64,000 bases of DNA, from NCBI GenBank assembly GCA_020055645.1, contig CM034546.1, positions 53,940,001 through 54,004,000 of the forward strand, written 5' to 3'. How positions within the stretch are numbered: position 1 is the first letter of the stretch; each line of letters starts with the position of its first letter. Below, one piece after another: positions 9,635 to 19,253 of the stretch. The position numbers and the translations under genes were made by a program. Source of the DNA: Tomocerus qinae. Taxonomy: Eukaryota; Arthropoda; Collembola; Entomobryomorpha; Tomoceridae. Below the pieces are notes generated by a model. That model saw only the letters and a program-made list of their open reading frames with translations, was not told the origin of the DNA and did not search any database.

Positions 9635-11069
9635 GTCATATATTGCTATATATTGGTCATATATTGCTATATATTGGTCATATATTGCTATATATTGGTC
9701 ATATATTGCTATATATTGGTCATATATTGCTATATATTGGTCATATATGGCTATATATTGGTCATATATGGCTATATATTGGTCATATATGGCTATATAT
9801 TGGTCATATATAACTATATATAGGTCATATATTGCTATATATTGGTCATATATGGCTATATATTGGTCATATATGGCTATATATTGGTCATATATGGCTA
9901 TATATTGGTCATATATAACTATATATAGGTCATATATTGCTATATATTGGTCATATATTGCTATATATTGGTCATATATAACTATATATTGGTCATATGT
10001 TGCTATATTATATTGGTCATATATGGCTATATATTGGTCATATATGGCTATATATTGGTCATATATGGCTATATATTGGTCGTATATTGCTTAATATTGG
10101 TCATATATGGCTATATATTGGTCATATATGGCTATATATTGGTCATATATGGCTATATATTGGTCATATATAACTATATATAGGTCATATATTGCTATAT
10201 ATTGGTCATATATGGCTATATATTGGTCATATATGGCTATATATTGGTCATATATTGCTATATATTGGTCATATATGGCTATATATTGGTCATATATAAC
10301 TATATATAGGTCATATATTGCTATATATTGGTCATATATTGCTATATATTGGTCATATATAACTATATATTGGTCATATGTTGCTATATTATATTGGTCA
10401 TATATGGCTATATATTGGTCATATATGGCTATATATTGGTCATATATGGCTATATATTGGTCGTATATTGCTTAATATTGGTCATATATGGCTATATATT
10501 GGTCATATATGGCTATATATTGGTCATATATTGCTATATATTGGTCATATATGGCTATATATTGGTCATATATAACTATATATAGGTCATATATTGCTAT
10601 ATATTGGTCATATATTGCTATATATTGGTCATATATTGCTATATATTGGTCATATATTGCTATATATTGGTCATATATGGCTATATATTGGTCGTATATT
10701 GCTTAATATTGGTCATATATTGCTATATATTGGTCGTATATTGCTTAATATTGGTCATATATGGCTATATATTGGTCATATATGGCTATAAATTGGTCAT
10801 ATATGGCTATATATTGGTCATATATTGCTATATAATGGTCATATATTGCTATATATTGGTCATATATAACTATATATTGGTCATATATTGCTATATTATA
10901 TTGGTCATTTATGGCTATATATTGGTCATTTATGGCTATATATTGGTCATATATGGCTATATATTGGTCGTATATTGCTTAATATTGGTCATATATGGCT
11001 ATATATTGGTCATATATGGCTATATATTGGTCATATATGGCTATATATTGGTCATATATGGCTATATAT
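9635..11069. repeat. 21-bp satellite with about 381-bp higher-order repeat
   Basis: About 68 tandem copies of a 21-bp unit of form GGTCATATATTGCTATATAT plus T. There are three main variants at the centre (TTGCT, TGGCT and TAACT, the last with TATAGG). Rare markers repeat at a fixed distance. GTATATTGCTTAATATT occurs near 10083 and 10464, and CATATGTTGCTATATTATA near 9995 and 10376, each 381 bp apart. This indicates higher-order duplication of blocks of about 18 units, followed by a more shuffled third part. All three forward frames are open, so every ORF here (YIGHI, AIYWSY, VIYGYIL types) is an artefact. Confidence 0.95.
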
Positions 11070-11703
11070 CTGACTGTCGAAATCTTTACTTATTCTGCTT
11101 ACTGAGTGACGTATACAGCGAAGCCCAGAAAGACCGTTAATAGACCTTAATGTATGAACGGTGTATGCGGTAGTGCACCGTATTTTCGCAGAAATTATTT
11201 GATACAGGAAAATTAAAAAAATCTTCGGTGGATATTTATACTTACATTTCTGTGTACATTAATGTTAGGAATCTTTGGTAAAAAAATAACTTTTCAGTAT
11301 TTTGGTGGCTATGTAAAATGACACCAAAAAATCGTAATATGAAATAACTCCCGAAACTACCAGACCGATTTGGATGAAACTTAGAACAGAAGTCAACAAT
11401 TACTGTATCTCGTGTTTTTATATTAGTTCATAACATTAAAGTACACAGATAAATGTAAGTAAAAATGTCCTTTATGTTGTCCTATATGAAATAGTTTCTG
11501 TCTAACGACCTTTCTGGGCTATTTTGTTTATAATATTAGACACTTTCAATCAACTGTTTTGGATTTAAAGTTTAAACTCTATGTAGCAGATATGAGTCAT
11601 TTTGAAATACTAACTACTATACGTTCTTCAGCATATTATATTTCCCTTTCTTTGTTCTTCATTTCTTATTTTATGACATATTGATGTTACTTACATTACT
11701 TAC
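11070..11703. other. intron 2 of the chitinase-like gene, proximal part
   Basis: AT-rich sequence with no ORF or inverted repeat of note, immediately downstream (minus sense) of exon 2's GTAAGT donor. Confidence 0.4.
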
Positions 11704-11925
11704 CATCATTGCATTCCACATCATAAATTATCTCATACCGATTGTTTACTTCACATACAGAATATATTAAGTGGGTACAAAGATTCTCTTCGATTATCGT
11801 GGTCAAATTTTCTATACCAAACTTATACTTTGGATTTGGATCCACCACGGGGAAAATACCGATCTTTCCCGCAATAAAGTCATTGATTTTGCAAGCCACA
11901 ACTCGATCACCAGTACGTTTTGAAT
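11704..11925 (-). CDS. chitinase-like (GH18) gene, exon 2
   Basis: Minus-strand exon of 222 nt with a canonical acceptor (TTAATATTTCAG) and donor (GTAAGT, complement of 11698-11703). It encodes ...DRVVACKIN..., FGIENLTTII, EENLCTHLIYSVCEVN. The pattern RVVxC followed about 40 residues on by LCTHLIY is the hallmark of strand 1, helix 1 and strand 2 in GH18 chitinases and chitinase-like lectins (family: KVVCYxxxW ... CTHLIYAF). Two bases at its start complete the G left by exon 1 (Asp codon), and it ends in phase 1, matching exon 3. The tryptophan after the first strand is absent (ACKINDF), another hint of a non-catalytic homologue. GH18 proteins are secreted and bind or cleave chitin-type glycans. 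Confidence 0.75.
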
Positions 11926-12530
11926 CTGAAATATTAAGATAAAAATATTTATTTATTAATCGTTTTTATTAAATAGTTTCCAATCAATCGTTTTCAAAGG
12001 TTTTTTTAAAATTATTACTTTTCACATGTTTAATGAAACTCTTTGCACATTTCTATATACGGCCTAGCATTAAAATAAAAAAAAACCTTGTAGTAGGGTA
12101 ATGATAATCACGAAACATAGCTAGAGTTACCTTCCTAGCATCCGACAATGCATTTTAAAATTCAGTTCAACTAATTAAGATACACTAAATGTTGCCCACC
12201 AAAAGATAATATTATTATAGTTATAATCTTCCGCTTCGATACTTCTTGGAACTAATATTTTAAGTTACTTAATATAATGTGACGTATAAGTATTTATTCG
12301 TTAATATAACGACTAAAATATACTTCACTTTAAATTCGCAAAGAACTTTTTTACCTTTTTACTATTTTTTTTATCTTAAGGTATTACAAGATTCAAAGAC
12401 CAGAAATATAATAGCGCTGGTTGACTGAATACGCCGGACGTACATCGAGGGATATGCCTTTACACCGTACAATAGGCACCACTGGACCCACCCCGAGTTG
12501 ACGTGCTCAGTCGACCTTGAAGCGCTACTA
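11926..12530. other. intron 1 of the chitinase-like gene (distal part)
   Basis: AT-rich, no ORF. A somewhat more GC-rich stretch at 12415-12530 directly abuts the mariner-like MITE but has no recognisable feature. Confidence 0.4.
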
Positions 12531-13118
12531 CAGTATGGCACATTAAAAAGTTATCATAGGGGTTTGTATGTATAAGCAATATATGGCTATTTTTACTACA
12601 GACTAATTCGACTTACAAACTTTTACTAATCAGAGGTGCTCAATTTCTTTTCCTGGAGTTGCAATGCACAAAAGAGATCGAACATCTCAGTGTCCGTTTA
12701 CAATAGCATCAAAAAATTAAGGCCCAATGAGACAACCATTTAACCTTCCCAATTAAAAAATGATTTGACTTTGGATAAGATTCTTTGTACGCTGTTGTGG
12801 GAGATGCCTACCTCATGATTGAGGTACTCTTCTTTTCGATTTTCTGTCCCCTATAATTGACTCGTGAATCACTCCATAATTTCCGTTATCTGGTTAATTG
12901 TCACCAGTCGTTCTCTTGCACCCTAAGTGTTAGAAATGGAACTGGAGAAACAAGGATAGGAACTGGAATGAGCAATTAGCTTTATGCATTCCAACTGCAG
13001 GACAAGATATTGAGCACCTCTGATTAGTAAAAGTTTGTAAGTCTTAGTCTGTAGTAAAATAGCGATATATTGCTTATACATACAAACTCCTATGATAACT
13101 TTTTAATGTGCCATACTG
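12531..13118. mobile_element. Tc1/mariner-like element, internally deleted
   Basis: Inverted termini begin CAGTATGGCACATTAAAAAG, are about 120-140 bp long and nearly identical, and are flanked by TA on both sides (12529-12530, 13119-13120), the Tc1/mariner target. On the minus strand near 12765-12835 a short frame reads YLNHEVGISHNSVQRILSKV. This resembles the second helix-turn-helix of mariner transposases (family type: ELGISxxSVxRIL). The frame is interrupted and no DDE region is present, so the copy is dead. It sits in intron 1 of the chitinase-like gene. Confidence 0.7.
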
Positions 13119-13274
13119 TATATTCGTATATTCCTTATATTTAATCATTTACTCTTGATCTTCACTGTCCAAAGAAGTTTGATTGTTGTAATATCAGATC
13201 TACCGCGATTATGATCAACGAAAGTACGAATACTAATAAATTAGAATATTTAAAAACGTTAACGTAAGTATTAC

Positions 13275-13449
13275 CATTCAAAGGAGGCAGTTGAAATACC
13301 ATATCGGGTTCCAGCGTCCTAAATCTTTCTTGTTCCGCACTCCGTTTCTTTGGTTGAAGTCCTCCACGTTGATGCTGTCGAGAATAACTAGCATTTGAAC
13401 AATAAAACGAGAGTGAGAGTATCCAAAGGAGCAGAAGTAAAGATTTCAT
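13275..13449 (-). CDS. chitinase-like (GH18) gene, exon 1 with signal peptide
   Basis: ATG at 13449 opens MKSLLLLLWILSLSFYCSNA, a classic secretory signal (one Lys, a Leu-rich core, small residues before cleavage). A short polar linker follows with a dibasic site (QPKKRSAEQ) and ends PPLN. The donor GTAATA (complement of 13269-13274) leaves one base, G, which combines with the AT at the start of exon 2 to give Asp; this phase agreement supports the join. Read unspliced, the frame continues about 37 residues into intron 1 and gains a spurious hydrophobic segment. The product would enter the secretory pathway, as expected for a chitinase-like lectin or growth-factor-type protein. The promoter should lie above 13449, where I see no clear core motif. 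Confidence 0.65.
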
Positions 13450-13870
13450 GACTCCTGACTTTCTGAACGATTACTTCCGAAAATGATATCAGATTTCTAC
13501 AATTATTTTATTTGAATTCCTCTAGTGTAGCAAAACAACTATATTTGCTCATGATAAACATTTAGATAAATACATAGTGTAGAATAAGTCAAAATTAATT
13601 GTCGTTACTCACGCCGTACTTTAAGTACGATAACAATGATAAACTATAGAATAGAAGACCAAATAGTTGTTATTGACAGTTTTATCATCTATCTCAGGGG
13701 TTATTATATATAAAGTATGTTTTAATTATTTCAGTAATATTCACGTATAATAGAAATCCTAAGTATCGAAAACCACATGTTTTTTTAGGTTTTTTTAGGT
13801 TTAGGGGGGTTTAAATAACTTTGGCACAAATACAAGCCTATATTATACCGTATAGGAAAGCTATACAGCT
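13450..13870. other. 5' flank of the chitinase-like gene
   Basis: AT-rich and presumably promoter-containing for the minus-strand gene. No convincing TATA-initiator pair is visible. A short TTTTTTAGG duplication lies near 13780-13800. Confidence 0.3.
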
Positions 13871-15442
13871 GACAGATTTTATTTGATATAGGTAAATGTT
13901 TATCCCGATGGCTTCCAAAATGCCATTTCCCTGTCTCTACATGTGGGGAATGTCAATGGCAACAAACAACTTTCAAGAAAAAAATCATTTTTGACCCTGT
14001 CAGTAGTTATAGGAAAAAAACTTCTTAAAAAGGAAAGCAAAATAACTTTTGAATCCCTGGACGGATTTTGATGAAACTTGGTATGGAGAACCGCCATAAG
14101 TATATCTCCAGAGGTATTTTGAAAGAGCAATAACGTTCCAGTTTTTCGATTTCAAAAGACCCGGTAGAGTTTAAAAAAGTGGGTTTTTTCGGGTTTTTAC
14201 CAGAAATAAAAAGTTTTTTCGAACATCTGCTCGGTTCAAATTAAAGAGATTATCAAACTACACTTTGAGGGTATATCAAATATTTCACTGTCAATGACCC
14301 CCGCCCGGTGTCAAAGGTCAAAACTTGGTATTGTGAAGAATTTCACTGTTTGACGTATCTATCGAAAGCTAACAAGGACCCTGATGTCGCTAAAGCCATT
14401 ATTTTGGCTAATAATGACCTCTAAAAGAGTTTACGGGTCATATAATGTAACCGTACTTCAACATAGATGTATCAGAACACTCACAAAATCGGTAAATAAT
14501 TCCCAAAAATATACCTATTTCTGCATACTAAACGCAACAAAGTGTCATCTAACATATCGTTAAAGGTCATTTGTCACGTTAACATGCCAATCCGGGTAGG
14601 AGGGAAGTGAAATTTCAATATATAATGACGAGTCATAATATCATTTCCTTCCATGCATTAAGTATACACATGGCCGGGCACGACGGGCCTATGCATTTAA
14701 TTGGATTCTGAGTACGAGTTACTGTACAATTAAAGGTGACTAATAACCCTAGTTTGTGAAGTCGTAATAGTTACCTGCGCTTTTCTCATGTCCGAATGAC
14801 ATCCAAAAGCATGTTAGATGACACATGGAAGTCTTTAATATGCAGAAATGTGCATGTTTTTATCGGAATTATGTCGCAATTTTGTGAGTATTCAGATACA
14901 TCTATGTTGAAGTACGGTTACATTATATGACCCGTAAACTCTTTTAGAGGTCATTATTAGCCAAAATAATGGCTTTAGCGACATCAGGGTCCTTGTTAGC
15001 TTTCGATAGATACGTCAAACAGTGAAATTCTTCACAATACCAAGTTTTGACCTTTGACACCGGGCGGGGGTCATTGACAGTGAAATATTTGATATACCCT
15101 CAAAGTGTAGTTTGATAATCTCTTTAATTTGAACCGAGCAGATGTTCGAAAAAACTTTTTATTTCTGGTAAAAACCCGAAAAAACCCACTTTTTTAAACT
15201 CTGCCGGGTCTTTTGAAATCGAAAAACTGGCACGTTATTGCTCTTTCAAAATACCTCTGGAGATATACTTATGGCGTTTCTCCATACCAAGTTTCATCAA
15301 AATCCGTCCAGGGATTCAAAAGTTATTTTGCTTTCCTTTTTAAGAGGTTTTTTTCATATAACTACTGACAGGGTCAAAAATGATTTTTATCCTGAAAGTT
15401 GTTTGTTGGCATAGACATTCTCCACATCAAATAAAATCTGTC
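13871..15442. mobile_element. large foldback element, about 570-630-bp inverted arms
   Basis: The sequence beginning GACAGATTTTATTTGAT at 13871 is repeated inverted up to 15442. The arms span about 13871-14500 and 14870-15442 and are near-identical over hundreds of bases (for example GACCCCCGCCCGGTGTCAAA and its complement). The left arm carries an extra roughly 47 bp at about 13890-13940. The central about 370 bp is unique. No ORF in it resembles a transposase, and the target duplication is not obvious. Confidence 0.85.
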
Positions 15443-17032
15443 TCCATCCTTTCCATTTTAAAATCTGACTTTCAAAACATCATAAAACGATGTCTATGAT
15501 ACCCAGCATTATGAAAATGAGCATTTGTGTGTCTGAGTTTGCGATGTAGTAAAAATCTAAAGGTAAATAGTTGTATTTGAATTACTAATACTATAGTGAT
15601 TCATTAAGTCATGGTTTTCTCTTGCCCTTGTATGCCATTATATCGTCGTCTATGCATTATATTGCCGGGAATACTACTACGAACCTTACTGAGAGTTTTA
15701 AGTATTACTAATGGTGAATTAAGGAAACTTTTTCTAGGTTAACCATATATACGAAACTCGATTCTTATCAATAACAACCAACTATCCAAATAAAAGTGAC
15801 CATTAATAATAATTATTGTTTTCTACTCAACAGTCTTATACCAGAAAATTTTGTGTGCGGTATTTGAAGCATGCTTGACAATATTTGCAAATAGCATTGT
15901 ATTGGCATACTACAATTAATGATGTCAAATCTATTTGTAATGTCGATCATAAGGAAGGAAAGAGAGCAGTTTTGCTTGAGGTCATTGATCGTCAAATGTC
16001 GTATTTTCCTCTATACTCTGTCTTGATATTTTATAGCGAAATATCCATTAAGTTACATACACACCATTTGGTATACATTTTAGTGTTTGAAGCAGGAAAA
16101 CTAAGCACTAAACTAAAATAATTATTACTATACTAGTTATTGTTAAATCTTTGTAGTAGAATCTTTGGTTATATTATATGTAATGTTATCTTTCAAACAC
16201 ATTTATAGTATTTTAGAGACACCTGACTGACTGGTAGGTTAACAGAATGGCTTTAAAATATTTTTCAGTTCATATAATATGAATCCTACAATAATCCACC
16301 AAGATTTGTGAATAAAGTTTATGACTAACTTATGAGTGGAAACGGTAAAATACGCTTTCTGGAAATACAGATTATGAATGTACCTTGTATATCAATCATT
16401 CTTAATGGCTTTAAATTGGTAATAGGCATGTTTAGCACAGAGAAAGAAATGAAGGAACGAATCACCTCTTCTTCATACAGAGACTTTTAGTACTGCAGTC
16501 GGTTAAAATATTTCCACAAGTCATAAGCATCTGACAACATTTTTGTTGGAGTAAATCAAATCTTGCCACTTAATGAGGAAAATGAATTTTCGTCAGTTCA
16601 TTCAAATATTTTGTATAGGAGAAGTTCTTGTAATCCTATTTATTGTTTCAAATAATATTTATGTTCGTAATCAACATTGACGAGTTTCAATTTGTGTGGC
16701 TGCCGTATTAACTCAGTCTGTTGTCGTGTGTTTACTTCGATGATGGCATAAAATACCACAATCATAATCGACGCAACATTTTCCTACTTGAACATTTTGC
16801 AATATGCTCTGATTCTGTGGTCTACATTTCCCAAGCAAATAAATAAAGTCCACTTTACCATTTCCATCCAAACTTATGTTGTCTTTTATTAGTACCTACA
16901 ATAAAATATCTGGGCCAAAGGCAGGCAGGCAGGGATTAAAACCAAACAAGGTTCTGGTTGGCGGATACAAAAGCCAAAAATGAAAGTGCCAATTGGCACT
17001 TTTATCCTACCTCAAAAAACGTTAGTGCCAAA
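15443..17032. other. intergenic, no gene recognised
   Basis: Two overlapping short frames on opposite strands (15813-15995 and 15885-16121) have no recognisable domain. A perfect 20-bp palindrome, AAAGTGCCAATTGGCACTTT, sits at about 16983-17002, just before a hAT MITE. Confidence 0.4.
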
Positions 17033-17194
17033 CAAGGGCGTATCTAGAAATCAAATTAAGGGGGTGCTTAAACATACGAGCAGATTTTTCTTATGTATAA
17101 AACTACTTTTTATTAATTTTTTAAATTATCTAGTGTGTTTTGGAAAATTTAGGGGGTGCTTAAGCACCCTAGCTCCCTCTTAAATATGTCCTTG
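17033..17194. mobile_element. hAT-type MITE (family H), second copy
   Basis: Same family and almost the same length (162 bp) as 4715-4878: CAAGGGCGTATCTAG at the left and, inverted, CAAGGACATATTTAA at the right, with GGGGTGCTTAAG inside both ends. The flanks share GCCAAA, an eroded target duplication. Confidence 0.75.
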
Positions 17195-17659
17195 GCCAAA
17201 AGCATAATTTCCAAAAATCCTAGTCTATAAGGGTACCAAATTTCTGTACAAGCTAATGTCGATGAATAATATGTGAGACTGTCATTTTGAATAGTTCGTG
17301 GTTACAGATGATATTATTATGTTGATGAGGAGATAAGTTTAGTTGCAATCTTGGACTCTGTTTCTATATCTCGATCATTCAGTCCTTGTCTACCCTTGAC
17401 CCTTGAACATGGCTCAAGTTGTTTAAAAAAAGCATGTTTCTGGTTACTCGCACATCAAAAAATGTACTGTAAAAAATATTGGAGGAGCTGTGATAGGGTT
17501 AAATATAAATACTGCCTGAATGAAAATCAGACAGAGTGGACAAGCTACATCATTGAAATGTTGTGGATGTTGTTGCTCAACATCCACAACTGCTCACTTG
17601 TAATTCTTTATTTTAATATTAGAATGGCACCACCTCAAAAAAAGAATCAAGGGACCTCA

Positions 17660-18100
17660 AATTATGAAAACTTGGATTAAGATTTACATGATGATCATTT
17701 TTTCACTGCTTTATTTGCTGAATTCAATACTTTTCTTTTTCATTAACTATAAACTGTAGCTCTTTATTTCATTATTTATGTCATTGGTGAAGGATTATTA
17801 TATTAGCTGTTTGTGTACTGATGAATTGTGAACGAATATTTAATTAAATACGGTTTGACGAATTAATAATAAAGACTGATTTTTGATAAAGTATTTTTTA
17901 TTGATTTGGTAAATATTTATAAGAAGACAGTTTTCAATTCTTATTTATATCTAAATTGGTTAAGTTAAATGGGTAGCAAAATTTTCTTAGGTGCTATAGA
18001 TTTTGTGCTGGAAAGTTCACTGGCAGTTATACCAAATAAGTCTAGTTTTAAACACACCGTAGACATAACAGTTATTTTATATGCTTATCTTTTTGAAGAG
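17660..18100. repeat. segment P, copy 1 (shortened)
   Basis: Starting near AACTTGGATTAAG, this matches 21640 onward and 34090 onward: GTACTGATGAATTGTGAA, TTTGGTAAATATTTATAA, ACAGTTTTCAA, ATTTTCTTAGG and ACCAAATAAGTCTA appear in the same order. Relative to copy 3 it lacks about 450 bp in the middle. A short 11-bp-stem hairpin (TGTGGATGTTG, inverted) at about 17560-17590 lies just upstream. A 109-codon frame at 17351-17680 ends at the border of the segment; I do not recognise it. Confidence 0.7.
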
Positions 18101-19253
18101 GACTAAATATCCCAAATCTCCTAGTCAATACCTCTTCTATGGGATTCCTATCCCCATTATTTCGTTATAGGTAGAAATGCTAAGTTGTGCAGATAGGAAT
18201 GGCGATGTAATTAATGTCAAGCAATTCTATTACCTTTATCTTAAATAATATCTACGTGTCAATTTTTTCAATGTTCTAAACTTTTATTCGGCGCAATTTA
18301 AAGCATTTAGAATCAACACTCATTTATGTATAGTTATCATAATGCAGATATATTTTGTAGCTTTGGCTTAGGTATTGAATTTAAAATCCTAAATGACGTA
18401 GTTTATATCGATTACCAATATTATTTTATAACTCTTGTCTATGTAATGGTAATAAATGTAGTGGGAGCTCTTAAATAGAAATACTGGCAAGAACTGTACA
18501 ATATATGGTTGGTTGTAGTATAATATAAAATATTACTACGTCCCCAGTAGAGTTAATGCCATAAAATAGTGCAACAAAGCGAGAAGCTTCAAAAGAACAC
18601 CCAAAATTTGCAAGTGCTGCATTAAACGCACTTTAGTGACGCATAAATTTCGTTTAGCAGCTTTGTTCTCTCAGTTTTCCGGTATTTGGCCCTAATTAAT
18701 TTTCACCACTTCGTTAATTGGTTTTAATACAACTACATTGCCCAACGTCGTGTTAGCAGATACAGTAATTTTGAAATTAAAAATATTAATTACCTGTAAT
18801 GGTAAATCAACGAAGAAAGTTTCGGCTATGAGATAAAGTGGATTTGCACATGTAATTGAAATGTTCCAAGGCATAAAATTTATGGAACATGATAAAACAT
18901 GATTATAGATGGAGAAGTAATATTATATTCGACGAACGCTAACACCAGTTTCCCAGCCACTATTATGCATGGATAAAGTTTTAAATGCCTTTTAAGTACT
19001 ATCTATTACATGGGTATGTATGAAATATGTTACCAATAAATGACTGAATGTCGACTTAAATGGAAAGTCAAGGTTTGTATTAGTTTAAACCGACGACTAT
19101 CCTAACATAACCAAAAACGGTTGGCGACTAAGGTCAAACTTGCTGAATAATTAATGATAAAGTTTCTAGGAATCTGAATAATACGCTTTTACTTCATTGT
19201 GAGAGACAAAAGAAGTAAGGTTGAAGGCGTTGAAGGGGTATTACTGGTTGAAA
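18101..19253. other. 5' flank of the ionotropic receptor gene
   Basis: AT-rich intergenic sequence with no ORF or repeat that I can support. It presumably contains the promoter of the receptor gene; no core motif stands out. Confidence 0.35.

Noticed and set aside
9598-11140. Many long repetitive ORFs (YIGHI, AIYWSY, VIYGYIL types)
   Set aside because: They are a 21-bp satellite with no stop codon in any forward frame. Different frames give equally long products, so open length carries no coding evidence.
19221-19253. Upstream TTG start for the ionotropic receptor
   Set aside because: Eukaryotic initiation and the position of the signal peptide favour the ATG at 19254.
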